Notes: generated by a model not told the origin, from the letters alone. Shown: positions 26,341 to 35,765, numbered from the stretch's first letter. The stretch: DNA of 64,000 bases from Oxalobacter paraformigenes (GCF_000158475.2 NZ_KI392031.1:807786-871785), one strand, 5' to 3'. A program made the numbers and translations.

Positions 26341-26490
26341 ACCGGAACAGGATCGGAAGGGGCAGTTTTAAGCCATCTCCAGCAATTCACCATCACGCAG
26401 GGCGCTTTTATGTTTAGGGAAGCGGTTGGTGGAGCGTTGAAAGAATACAGTGAGAGAAAATATACTGAATATCACAAGTCCGATTTTTAA
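26341..26490 (+). pseudogene. Orphan C-terminal mini-cassette of the 660-residue protein
   Basis: Starts abruptly at ACCGGAACAGGATCGGAAGG, the same DNA as inside the 660-residue gene. It encodes TGTGSEGAVLSHLQQF-like sequence (with I to T in FTITQG), then a new tail LKEYSERKYTEYHKSDF before TAA. There is no start codon or ribosome-binding site. It ends 62 bases before the next Sel1 gene, so the unit is tail module plus Sel1 gene. Confidence 0.75.
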
Positions 26491-26552
26491 AGTTGAGAAA
26501 AAAGGTTTTTACAGGCACAATCGTTCTGGACAAACTGAAATAAAGGCAATAC

Positions 26553-27686
26553 ATGTTAATGAGGAAAAACAGTGCGGTTATTCTTCTTCTTATTTTCATA
26601 TTTGGCATACTGGGAAAGGCAATAGCTTCCGATATTGAAAAAGGAAACCAACTATATGAACAGGGGAAATATAATGAAGCCTTGCCGTTAATTAAAAAAG
26701 GCGCGGTATCCGGCGATGCGGAAGCCCAGTTCAATCTGGGCAGAATGTACAGTAAAGGGCACGGTATAAAGCAGAATTTAGAGCAGGCGATGTACTGGTA
26801 TAAAAAAAGTGCAGATCAGGGCCATCTTAAAGCCACCTATAACCTCGCTTATATGTATTTGCAGGGAAAGGGAGTTAAGGAAAATCCTGAGAAAGCGTAT
26901 AAATTGTATCTTGAATCCGCAGAAAAAGGATTACCGGCGGCACAGTTCAATCTGGCTCTCATGTATTTTAAAGGAAAGGGCGTTAAAAAAGATAATCAAA
27001 AAGCGTTTGAATGGTTTTATAAAGCAGCCCTACAGGGGGACAAGGAAGCTCAGTTCAACGTTGCGTTGTCATACACTGAAGGGAATGGAATAAAGCAGGG
27101 CTATGCCAAGGCTTTGTACTGGTATAAAAAAGCGGCCGAACAGGGCTATGCAAAAGCCATGTTTGCATTGGGCCTTGTCTATCGACAAGGCGAAGGCGTC
27201 CCGGCCAACCGGGACGAAGCCATCCGATGGTACAAAAAAGCGGCCGCCCAAGGCTATGCACCGGCCATGGCCAATCTCGGCAGCCTGTACTATCCGGAAG
27301 ACGCCGGCGACCTTGAAAGCTGGGACGAGGCTTATAAATGGTACAGCATGGCCATCGACCACGGCGACAGGAAAAACGCCCCGTTGGGCCTTGGCCTGAT
27401 CCATCTTTTCGGCAGCGGTCGCTACCCGGTTGACAACGCCAAAGCCTATTCCCTGTTCACGCTGGCTGCCGAAAACGGCCGTGCTGACGGCTGGTACTGG
27501 CTGGGCGTCATGGAAGAATACGGCTTCGGGCGACTGCAAGATGAAGAAAGGGCCATGGAACTCTACAAAAAGGCGGCAAACGCTGGCGTGGAACCCGCCA
27601 TCAACCGTCTGGAACACGGCCATCAGGACTGGTCGTTACATCTCTTCAAAGCCATCCGCCCTTTGTTTGCCACGCCATACTACTGA
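26553..27686 (+). CDS. Secreted Sel1-repeat protein, cassette 2
   Basis: 377 residues, ATG 26553 (26559 also possible). Signal peptide SAVILLLIFIFGILGKAIAS, then about nine Sel1 repeats. The first six (DAEAQFNLGRMYSKGHGI and following) are specific to this copy and AT-richer, while the 3' 500 bases match copies A and C. It has one repeat more than cassette 1. A repeat scaffold with a variable N-terminal half and a constant C-terminal half suggests that specificity lies in the N-terminal half. Confidence 0.87.
   Translation: MLMRKNSAVILLLIFIFGILGKAIASDIEKGNQLYEQGKYNEALPLIKKGAVSGDAEAQFNLGRMYSKGHGIKQNLEQAMYWYKKSADQGHLKATYNLAYMYLQGKGVKENPEKAYKLYLESAEKGLPAAQFNLALMYFKGKGVKKDNQKAFEWFYKAALQGDKEAQFNVALSYTEGNGIKQGYAKALYWYKKAAEQGYAKAMFALGLVYRQGEGVPANRDEAIRWYKKAAAQGYAPAMANLGSLYYPEDAGDLESWDEAYKWYSMAIDHGDRKNAPLGLGLIHLFGSGRYPVDNAKAYSLFTLAAENGRADGWYWLGVMEEYGFGRLQDEERAMELYKKAANAGVEPAINRLEHGHQDWSLHLFKAIRPLFATPYY
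27188..27686 (+). repeat. Shared Sel1 3' segment, copy B
   Basis: Nearly identical to 25821-26316 and 28985-29480. It differs by scattered substitutions and an extra codon near the end (FATPYY versus FTPYY). Confidence 0.85.
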
Positions 27687-27725
27687 TTTCTGAACTCCCC
27701 AAATCGTGTCGGTTGGTTTCTTCGG

Positions 27726-28265
27726 AACCCGACCGAAGCGGCCTGGATGCGTCCGGACAAACTGACAGGAGACTTCTTCGAGAAACTGCTGCCGGCCGTA
27801 TTCGGCATGAAACTGGTGGGGAAAGCGGCACAGGGAATCGGGCTCTTACAAAGAGGCGAACTCTTCGTCAAAGGCGTACAAGCCGTCAAGACAGCCTACT
27901 CCCACGCCTACTACGCCATCAGGCGCCAGTACGGTCGGAATCCGGAGAAGCTTGACTGGGACGGAGAATGGCTGAAATACCGTCAGGAGAGCCGGTTGCC
28001 CCAATCGCAGGCGAGGGAACTCTACATCGAAGCCAAAGCGCGGCAGGCGGGGGTGCAGTCGGGCATGCTGTCCTTGGCGACCTTCACCATGGGCAACGCG
28101 TTCAGGTCAGTGACCGGAACGGGCGCGGAAGGGGCAGTTTTAAGCCATCTCCAGCAATTCATCATCACGCAGGGCGCTTTTATGGCGAAGGAAGCAGTCG
28201 GGGGAGCGTTGGAATCAATAAATGCGCAAGAAGCTATAAACAGAAAGGATGAAGAAACACAATAA
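27726..28265 (+). pseudogene. Orphan C-terminal cassette of the 660-residue protein
   Basis: DNA homologous to 24690-25165 with few mismatches, then a diverged tail (GGALESINAQEAINRKDEETQ). The first in-frame ATG (27747) is an internal Met of the parent and lacks a good ribosome-binding site, so it is an orphan 3' end of about 172 residues rather than a normal gene. It could replace the current C-terminus by recombination over some 480 bases. It precedes the third Sel1 gene. Confidence 0.78.
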
Positions 28266-28273
28266 ATAAGAAA

Positions 28274-28301
28274 GATGCACCTGTATTTTAGTAGGTGCAT
28301 C
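28274..28301 (+). terminator. Hairpin after the orphan cassette
   Basis: GATGCACCT / AGGTGCATC perfect 9-base stem with a 10-base AT loop, right after the cassette stop. There is no strong T-tract, so it may be an mRNA end or processing hairpin. Confidence 0.5.
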
Positions 28302-28349
28302 CGTTCTTTGCCGGTAAAATTAAGAAAGGTTAATAAAAGGAACGGGTTC

Positions 28350-29480
28350 ATGCGCTTGTTGGGAAAAAAACATTTAGTTGTCGTAAATTTTCTTTTGTTT
28401 ATTGCCACATCGGTAGCATTGGCAGGCAACCTTGAAAAAGGAATCGAATTATACGATCAAAAAAAATTCAGCGAAGCCTTCCAGATAATCAAAAAGGAAG
28501 CCAAAACCGGTGATGCAGAAGCCCAGTATTATTTAGGGAAAATGTATAGAAAAGGGGAAGGTGTTCAACAGGATAATAGGCAGGCTGTCTATTGGTATAC
28601 CAAAAGTGTAGAACAGGGAAATCGAAAAGCACAAAACAACCTGGCTGTTATGTACGATAATGGTTTTGGAGTTGAAAAAGACCTTAAAAAAGCTTTTGAA
28701 TTGTATTCTCAGTCTGCAGCACAGGGAACAACAGCGGCCCAATTCAATCTGGGAATGATGTATCGTGACGGTCAAGGCGTTAAAAAGGATTACGTGAAAG
28801 CGTTTGAATTGTTTAGTCTGGCAGCGGATCGAGGAAATATTCGTGCCCAAAACGCGCTTGCTGTATTGTATACACAGGGCAAAGGAATCCAACGAGACTA
28901 TGCTAAAGCACTTTACTGGTATCGAAAATCAGCTGAAAAAGGATATGATGAGGCGCAACATGCTATGGGCGTTGTCTATCAAAAAGGCGAAGGCGTTCCG
29001 GCCAATCGCGATGAAGCCATCAAATGGTACAAAAAAGCGGCCGCCCAAGGCTACGCCCGATCCATGGCCAATCTCGGCAGCCTTTATTACCCCGAAGACG
29101 CCGGCGACCTTGAAAGCTGGGACGAGGCTTATAAATGGTACAGCATGGCCATCGACCACGGTGACAGGAAAAACGCCCCGTTGGGCCTTGGCCTGATCCA
29201 TCTTTTCGGCAGCGGTCGCTACCCGGTTGACAACGCCAAAGCCTATTCCCTGTTCACACTGGCCGCCGAAAACGGCCGTGCCGACGGCTGGTACTGGCTG
29301 GGCGTCATGGAAGAATACGGCTTCGGGCGGCCGCAAAACGAAGAAAGGGCCATGGAACTGTACAAAAGGGCGGCAAACGCTGGTGTGGAGCCCGCCATCA
29401 ACTGTCTGGAACACGGCCATCAGGACTGGTCGTTGCATCTCTTCAAAGCCATCCGTCCTTTGTTTACGCCGTATGACTGA
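28350..29480 (+). CDS. Secreted Sel1-repeat protein, cassette 3
   Basis: 376 residues from the ATG at 28350, after AAAAGGAACGGG; the frame is open to 28275. Signal peptide MRLLGKKHLVVVNFLLFIAT..A, then about nine Sel1 repeats, including a copy-specific part (DAEAQYYLGKMYRKGEGVQQ) and the constant 3' half from about 28985. It differs from its siblings mainly in the first 210 residues. It ends the array; nothing comparable follows. Confidence 0.87.
   Translation: MRLLGKKHLVVVNFLLFIATSVALAGNLEKGIELYDQKKFSEAFQIIKKEAKTGDAEAQYYLGKMYRKGEGVQQDNRQAVYWYTKSVEQGNRKAQNNLAVMYDNGFGVEKDLKKAFELYSQSAAQGTTAAQFNLGMMYRDGQGVKKDYVKAFELFSLAADRGNIRAQNALAVLYTQGKGIQRDYAKALYWYRKSAEKGYDEAQHAMGVVYQKGEGVPANRDEAIKWYKKAAAQGYARSMANLGSLYYPEDAGDLESWDEAYKWYSMAIDHGDRKNAPLGLGLIHLFGSGRYPVDNAKAYSLFTLAAENGRADGWYWLGVMEEYGFGRPQNEERAMELYKRAANAGVEPAINCLEHGHQDWSLHLFKAIRPLFTPYD
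28985..29480 (+). repeat. Shared Sel1 3' segment, copy C
   Basis: Third near-identical copy of the constant Sel1 3' half (see 25821 and 27188). Confidence 0.85.
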
Positions 29481-29845
29481 TTTCTTCCACGTATGGCCCG
29501 AACCGGGGCTGTCCGGCAACTCCTTTTTTGCCGGTCAGGACATTTCCTGAAGAACACCTTTTGGGACATTTCGTCCCCGGCAGGCCAAACAGCCCCGGCT
29601 TTCCGTTTTCAGACGTATCGTCGTTTTCATGAAGCAAGGAGAAGCCAGACAGCGCTTCTTTCAAGCCCGTTATCCGTTCACCGCTCCCTTTCCGGGGCGT
29701 GTGCCGGAAAACGCGTTTTTCCTCCGGTTTCCCTGCCGTATGTTGCCAGTTTAAAACACTATACTTGAAACAGTCTATACGATTTAACTGTATCGACAAC
29801 TTCAAGTTACAATACATCCCTAAACCGGACTTATCCTGAACAGCC
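29481..29845. other. Spacer between Sel1 array and DUF2569 genes
   Basis: No gene or strong signal. The last 100 bases are AT-richer and probably hold the promoter of the DUF2569 cluster. Confidence 0.45.
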
Positions 29846-30367
29846 ATGCCGCCTCCCGAAACCGTATCGCCTGACACGAAACCGCCCTCCACCGGAAGCC
29901 GGCTGGCCCGGACGGGAGTGGGAGGGTGGCTGGCCGTACTGATCGTCATTCTCGTTGTCGTCAGGCCGGTACTGGAAGGCGCGGCCCAGTCAGTCATTTT
30001 CACCCTGGAGCTTCAGGCAGACCCTTCACTTTTGCATAACGTCGTCTGGAACCGTTACCGGCAAATCATATGGGCGGTATTCGTCGTGAGTTCGCTCCTT
30101 TCGGTGTCGGCCGGCCTCCTTCTGTGGAAACTGCATCGTCCCGTATCGGTCAGATACGCCATGGCCGTCCTGTGGGTCATCTGGCCCGGTTCCTACATTG
30201 CCGTGGCGCTCGTCTGGCTTTGTCTGGGAAATCCGTTGATGGCCTTGAGCGCCATTGTACTGGAATGGCATGGCCTGCTGGTTTCGCTGGTCGCTCCGCT
30301 GGTCTGGACACTCTATTTGCGCTATTCAAAACGCGTCAAAAACACCTACTCTTATGATGAATTCTGA
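29846..30367 (+). CDS. DUF2569 family membrane protein, copy 1
   Basis: 173 residues. The family start GVGGWLAVLIVI is preceded by a Pro-rich cytosolic lead. Four membrane helices and the family end W-x-L-Y-x-x-x-S-K-R-V-K-N-T-Y are visible. DUF2569 proteins (E. coli YdgK type) are inner-membrane proteins of unknown role. The next gene begins immediately after, so the two are probably co-transcribed. Confidence 0.82.
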   Translation: MPPPETVSPDTKPPSTGSRLARTGVGGWLAVLIVILVVVRPVLEGAAQSVIFTLELQADPSLLHNVVWNRYRQIIWAVFVVSSLLSVSAGLLLWKLHRPVSVRYAMAVLWVIWPGSYIAVALVWLCLGNPLMALSAIVLEWHGLLVSLVAPLVWTLYLRYSKRVKNTYSYDEF

Positions 30368-30368
30368 T

Positions 30369-31022
30369 ATGAGCGAGACAAGGCCAAACGCTTCACCGGA
30401 CAAGCCAGTGGCAAAACACGCTTCAGAACACCCGGGCAATGCCAGTGACGCGCCGGCTGCGGCCATGCCGCTTCCCGGATGGACAAGACTGCTGGTCTTC
30501 GTCTTTATGATCGGCAGCCCGGCATTCGATATCCTGTACTTTGCCAGCCAGCTCCACAGGTATGAAAACCTGCCGTTCGGATTGGCGCTCCCCGACTCGT
30601 TTGCCCTTTACCGTTCGCTTGGCTGGAGTGTCGTGATCCTTTCCTCGCTGATCAGTTTTCTGGCCGGACTCTGTCTCTGGAAAAAAAGAAAATGGTCATC
30701 CGTGCGGTTTGCGAAGTGGGCGCTCTGGCTGACAGGGCCTTTATACGTGTTGGTGAGGCATATACTGGATTTCTTCTTTTTGTTTAACCCCTCAGGCTTT
30801 TACAGGGGGCCGGAATCCATCGTGCCAATAATGTACATGCTCTTCGGTTACCTGCTGCTTCCGATGGCACAATCCCTTGTCTGGGCGATTGGATGGACAA
30901 TCTATCTGGGCAAGTCGCAACGGGTCAGACAGACCTTTGGCGGCGAAAGCGCAGCCGGCCAATTGCCATACACCGGAAACATCCCCGGAAATCCCGAATA
31001 CGGGGGAAAAGACGGAAAATGA
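30369..31022 (+). CDS. DUF2569-like membrane protein, copy 2
   Basis: 217 residues from the ATG at 30369, one base after the previous stop; in-frame ATGs a few codons upstream are alternatives. Long polar N-terminal lead, then PLPGWTRLLVFVFMIG, three more hydrophobic helices and the terminal IYLGKSQRVRQTF motif. The family GVGGWL motif is altered to PLPGWTRLL. Paralogue of its neighbours. Function unknown. Confidence 0.75.
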   Translation: MSETRPNASPDKPVAKHASEHPGNASDAPAAAMPLPGWTRLLVFVFMIGSPAFDILYFASQLHRYENLPFGLALPDSFALYRSLGWSVVILSSLISFLAGLCLWKKRKWSSVRFAKWALWLTGPLYVLVRHILDFFFLFNPSGFYRGPESIVPIMYMLFGYLLLPMAQSLVWAIGWTIYLGKSQRVRQTFGGESAAGQLPYTGNIPGNPEYGGKDGK

Positions 31023-31039
31023 AGGGCACAACCGGCAAA

Positions 31040-32026
31040 ACCATGACGGACACAGGCGCGCCGCTCCTTTTCCGGATGCCCCCAAAGGCATAGTGGAGAG
31101 TGGCTGGCCTTTCCGGTTTCCCTTTTTGCGACGCCGACTCCGCCGGCCCCATCATCCTGCCTGCGTCCAGTCTTTACGGTATGGAAAAAACGATCCGGCG
31201 CTGCTCGGTCATCCCGCTCACCCCGAACCCCGGATCGGGCCGGGCCGTCCTGCCGGCTTTTCCGGCAACCGGCGTGACAGCCGCGTGTCAATCAGGAAAA
31301 AACTCTCTGGAAATCGGCCGGATGGGCAATCGTCTCCACAGGGATCACGGGATTGTTTTTTGAAGGGGCGGACTGGTTCATACGGGTTTGCGCGGGTTCG
31401 TTTCAATCCGGCTTCAGCGACAATCCGGGCGCCATGTTTTCAGATCGCTTTTATGGACGGTTCTGTTAAGTCTCGTCCGAAGAAACCGGAACGTGGCGGG
31501 AATACCGGTTCCCGTAAAAACCCCGGCAGCAAAGAACCGGCCTCTTTTTTCCGTAAGGAAACGGCAGGGACTTGTGGTGAAAAAAGAAAGTCCGCTCCCG
31601 AAAAACAGGACTGGCGGCCGGGCCGGCTTCCCGATCATGAGAGAGCGGTTTATCCGCGTCCATCACGGCGGAACGCCTTTTCTTTCCGGACGGGTTCCAG
31701 ACGACCGTAAAGAACCTTTGGGGCAGGCATTGCCCGGTTCGCCGGCTTTTTAGGGGTTAGGGAAGCGGGACGGTAGCCTTTTTCAACGGAGAATTCTTAT
31801 GTACCATATCACTCCCGCAAAAAGGCAAAATCCGGCCGGCGCACGGAAAAGGGCCCGCCACTTGCCGCAGGTGGCCATGCACAGGTGCAGCCGCTTTCGG
31901 TGAGCATGGCCGGCTAGGCTTTCAGCTTCCCTTCGTGTCCGGAAAAGGCCGCGCCGGATTCGCGCAGCCGCTTTCCGGACAGCTTATTTGGGCAAATCTC
32001 AACGGGTCGTGCAAATTTACGGGTAT
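31040..32026 (+). pseudogene. Decayed DUF2569 gene (two separated ends)
   Basis: Near 31040-31150 a frame-broken start is visible (F-R-M-P-P-K-G...G-W), corresponding to the FPDAPKGVGGW lead of the later copy. Near 31980-32026 the matching end AYLGKSQRVVQIYGY occurs without a preceding body. Between them I see no gene. I interpret this as one paralogue disrupted by deletion, insertion or drift. Confidence 0.5.
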
Positions 32027-32102
32027 AGTGGACAATCAATTGAACGGAAGTCACTGAAAAATGTCCCTGAATCCAGAGGGACAACAAAAGAGGGCCTGAC
32101 AA

Positions 32103-32645
32103 ATGAATATGGAAACCGACACACCGATCTCCCCGTCTCCCGACAGAAGCGGCGACCCCTTCCCGGATGCGCCCAAAGGCGTCGGCGGGTGGCTGATTTT
32201 CCTGATTATCGTCCTGTCTGTTCTGAACCCGCTGGCCAATATCGGCATGCTGGCGGCGGAACTGCGCAGAGTCGAACAGGAAACCCCCTATCTTCTGCAA
32301 ATTCCCGTCTTCATCCACTACAAATGGTTCAGCTGGGCGCTCGTGCTGATCTGCTCGGCGATCGGCATTGCGGCCGGTTACATGCTCTGGAAAAAACACG
32401 TCTGGAAATCCGTCAGGCAAGCCATCGTCGCCATCTGGATCATGGGGCCGCTGGCCACCGTTTTCGTCGCTTTATACATCTACATGAATTTCGGTTCCAT
32501 GGCAGCTGAAGCGGGAGGAGAAATCATCGGAAGCCTGATCAGATCGCTTCTGTTTGCCGGCATCTGGACAGCCTACCTGCTGAGATCGAAAAGAGTCCGG
32601 AACACCTATGTCCGGGAAGCGGCCAGTCCGCTGGCCGCCCACTAG
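32103..32645 (+). CDS. DUF2569 family membrane protein, copy 3
   Basis: 180 residues. Lead SGDPFPDAPKGVGGWLIFLI, four hydrophobic helices and the ending WTAYLLRSKRVRNTYV, all family hallmarks. It sits between the decayed copy and a broken copy on the opposite strand. Membrane protein of unknown function. Confidence 0.82.
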   Translation: MNMETDTPISPSPDRSGDPFPDAPKGVGGWLIFLIIVLSVLNPLANIGMLAAELRRVEQETPYLLQIPVFIHYKWFSWALVLICSAIGIAAGYMLWKKHVWKSVRQAIVAIWIMGPLATVFVALYIYMNFGSMAAEAGGEIIGSLIRSLLFAGIWTAYLLRSKRVRNTYVREAASPLAAH

Positions 32646-33131
32646 ATTCTTTTTTCGGGATAATACGTGTTTTTGACGCGAACCGATTTGGGAAGATAAC
32701 CCGTCCATATCGCGCTTTGCGCCGCGGTGGCGGCTATGGCGGGATAAAACGGCTTGATGGTTTGCGAAAAACCGGAAAGAAAAACCGCGGCGGCTGTCGC
32801 GGCATACATGACCGGAACGAAAGGCCCGGCCAGCCATAGGAGCCGACAGTGAACTGAACCGTCGCCGGCTTGTGAATCCGCCGCAAGGCATGGCCCGCGG
32901 CGAAACAGAACAGGCACACCACCCCGAAAACGATCCAGACCGCCGTCCGGTACCGTACCCGGGCCGCATTCGATTCCGGAACCGGCAAAACCTGTGCGGA
33001 AACGATGAAATTGTAATACAGCTCGCGAAATCCCGTGACAGGCGTATAAACCGCCAGCACGGCAATCAGCAGCAACAGCCAGCCGCCGACGCCTTTCGGC
33101 CCGGAAGCAAAAAAGCGCGTTTATTGTTCAT
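32642..33131 (-). pseudogene. DUF2569 gene with two frameshifts
   Basis: An ATG at 33131 with a GGAGAA site opens MNNKRAF, but a six-base T run (A run 33109-33114 on the plus strand) is one base short to reach the SGPKGVGGWLLLLIAVLAV frame. A second frame change near 32845 is needed to reach LLWLAGPFVPV...GYLPKSVRVKNTY. All DUF2569 elements are present in order on the minus strand, so this is a recently broken copy, or one switched by slippage at the homopolymer. Confidence 0.65.
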
Positions 33132-33249
33132 CTATTCTCCGAAAACCGCCATGACACCGCCAGAAAGGGTATCGGATCGACTGTATGCGTGAAAGCGGGC
33201 GTGCCTGACGCTGCCAGAAAAACGGTTTTCATCCGGCGGAAAAAACCGC

Positions 33250-33579
33250 TCAATGCCCGGGAAAAACATCCACATACTGAATGCGGAGATCGGGAAACGT
33301 ATCGACAAACCGGATCCGGAAGTCGGGAAACGTATCGACGAACTGCCAGCGGCCGCAACGGTCCGGGAACACATCGACCCGCTGTACCCGGAGATCGGGA
33401 AACGCATTCACCACCTGAACCCGGAAATCCGGGAACACATCGACCACCTGTACCCGCCCGTAAAGCGCCTTGCCCTTCAAGGTGCAATCCGCGCCGACAT
33501 GGCCCGCGCTGGCGCAAACCGCTGGCGATACCAGCAGGACGCCTGCCAAAAAAGACCGTACCGCTTGCCGGAAAAACAT
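33250..33579 (-). CDS. Small secreted protein with six 11-residue FPD repeats
   Basis: 109 residues. The ATG at 33579 (or 33582) follows a GGAGTG site. Signal peptide (MFFRQAVRSFLAGVLLVSP..CASA) and a short CTLKGKALYG segment precede six tandem units of the form (V/I)-Q-x-V-D-x-F-P-D-x-R; the third ends in D-R-C-G-R-W. Similar short V-D-S-F-P-D repeat proteins occur in other bacteria without known function. The regular repeat suggests a small beta-solenoid, probably periplasmic or extracellular. It is monocistronic. Confidence 0.78.
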   Translation of the reverse strand: MFFRQAVRSFLAGVLLVSPAVCASAGHVGADCTLKGKALYGRVQVVDVFPDFRVQVVNAFPDLRVQRVDVFPDRCGRWQFVDTFPDFRIRFVDTFPDLRIQYVDVFPGH

Positions 33580-33599
33580 CATCACTCCGCTGAAAACAG

Positions 33600-35716
33600 C
33601 CGGCGCAAAGCCGGAAAGCCAAATGGCGACAAGGGAATTGTGCAACAGCTTCGACCGGAAAAACAAGCCTTTGTTCCGGCTTTGGTATCCGGCTGTTGCC
33701 GTTTCCGCGTGAAAAACAGGGCAGGGCGCCTTGTCCGGCGACAGCGGGACGAAAGCGCCTGATCCGTTGCCGCCTTTCTGCCGTCCCGGAAATTCCGTGT
33801 CGGCATCCCGTTTTTCCCCGGACTGGCCGGCTCCGGGACACACGTTGCCGCCGCGGCAAACCGGACTGTCACATGGCTACGCAAATTGCCGGTTCCGGTG
33901 GTTTTGCCCTTTTTCGGGCAGTCCCGCTGACAGCAAAACGCCGAACGCACGCTTTTGCCGGAGTGCGCGCCGCCAGCCGGGGAAAACGGGGAAACGTCAC
34001 CTTTCCGCGGAAAACGGAAGACGGAAAGCGGAAAGAAACGGGTCAACCCGGCTTTGCCCCGCCCTGAAAAGCCCCTTTGGCTCCCCGCTGGCCGGTTACG
34101 CGGCAGGCGATGGCGAAACGGATCGCCGCGCTGCCGGAAAGACCCGGCTGTTCCGGCTGCAAGCGCCAATACCGGCATCGCCCCCGGCTTGCCCCGATAC
34201 CTGTCTTGTCGCCAGCAATGGCAGGCAAAAAACCGGCCGGCCGACACGTCCCTTGTTGCGCTCCCTTGCAAAAACGCAAGCGCAATGCCGGAAAAACAGG
34301 CCGGCCCGGCGGAAACCGCACAGAAGAAAGAGACGGGCCTTGCCCCACCGGACAGAAAAGAAACCGCTTGTCCCGAACCGCTTGCCCCGGTCTGGCCGGA
34401 CAGGAAAAGTTCGTCCGGATTCCCGCTGAAAAAACCTGTTTCCCGACGCGGCCTGCCCTTAACCGCACCGCCAGCGCATCGCTGGCGGCAAATGGGAAAT
34501 TGCCACGGGAAAAGCCTGAAACAGCGCAGCCGGCGTGTCGCAAGCCGGTGAGAAAAACGCCGGAACCCGGCAAAGCCGGCAAAAATATCTTCCTTTTCCG
34601 ACATCCTTTTTCAGCGCAGACCCTGCCGGCGTCAGTAAAACCATCCGGAAAAAGCGACTCGAAGAAAATACGCCGGTATGCCCGCCTGCCTCGCCGCCCC
34701 CGGAAACCGGCGGCATTGCCGGCCCGGCTAAAGGAAGCGGAACGGCCGGACAGGAATCGGCGGCGGAAAGATCACAACCAGTAAATCTCGTTACCGCTTT
34801 CATTCTGCCTCTTTTCCAGTTCTTCGCGGCTGATCGCGCATCGCGGCCTGCCGTCATGGCGACGGAAGAGGAAACAGAACACATGATAAAAAAAGCACAA
34901 CATCCCGGTTTTCCCGTATTTCCTTATTTTGAAGAGCGCATAAGGCCCGTTTTTTCGCCCTGTTGAAAGCGGCGTTTCCATATTAATCCTTTGGGCGTTT
35001 TGCGTCATCTTTTTAAAGTCACCCAAAGCGCAGGCTTTTCAGGCCCCTGTAGACAGGCCGCCGAAAAATAAAACGGCAGGGATGATAGGGCGGCACGGCA
35101 AGACAGGGGGCAAACGGAAAACCGATTTTTACCGAAATAAACTCTTTAAAATCAATACATAAAACCGTTTTATGAAAGGGTTTTCATACCGGGAAAACGG
35201 GCAGTATCCTACCGTCCATCGGCCTTTCTCCGGCCGCCGTTTGCCGGAAACCTGCTGACAGAAAGTCGTTTTCCCGTTCGCCCGCAAGGGCAAGCCGCGC
35301 GAAAACCCATCCGGGAAAAACCGTGCCATCGCCGGAACCCGTTTTGCCGAAAAAACAGGCAGACCTCATCCGTGACGCGTGAATGCTGGGCCGCTCCGGA
35401 TTTATGCACCGGGTTTTCCACAGGATTCGTGCACAACTCCACAGCCCTTGTTTCCCGGCTGAAATCTGTTAAGCTTCGCACTTTGCCGGCTTGCGGGATG
35501 TGCTGTTAGCCGTTTCAGCAACTGGCAGACGATTTCTGCATTCACACGCATTCACCGCTCATGACCTTGCCCAAAAGAACGCTTTCCGTTGCCCCGATGC
35601 TCGACTGGACAGAACAGATAGTATTCATGCGGGTTGCAAGACGACTTGATGCAAATTTGATGCACGAAAAATACTAATTTTCATCGGATTTCGTCTGTCC
35701 AGTTAAATAATGAAGT
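33600..35716. other. Gene-free region between the two element blocks, about 2.1 kb
   Basis: Many overlapping GC-rich frames but none with family features, plus AT-richer sequence from about 34960. The left border of the second prophage should lie here. No integrase, tRNA or obvious att repeat was found. A TTTTCCACAGG...TGCACAACTCCACAG stretch near 35411-35443 loosely resembles DnaA-box words. Confidence 0.5.
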
Positions 35717-35743
35717 AAAAAAATGCCCCGTCAAAAACGGGGC
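35717..35743 (-). terminator. Terminator of the leftward phage operon
   Basis: Read leftward it is GCCCCG TTTTTGA CGGGGC followed by A and T7, 20 bases beyond the stop of the PrtN-like gene. Confidence 0.8.
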
Positions 35744-35765
35744 GGACGGTAAGGTAGATATCAAA

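Noticed and set aside
25821-29480. Repeats interpreted as a transposon or insertion sequence
   Set aside because: No transposase, no terminal inverted repeats or target duplications; repeat borders fall inside coding frames, which fits gene conversion.
33582-34604. Long minus-strand frames in the GC-rich spacer
   Set aside because: Low-complexity Arg/Gly/Pro/Phe content, no ribosome-binding sites, overlapping frames on both strands of equal quality.
35405-35445. DnaA-box-like words suggesting a chromosomal origin
   Set aside because: Only two imperfect matches, no dnaA, dnaN or other origin neighbours.
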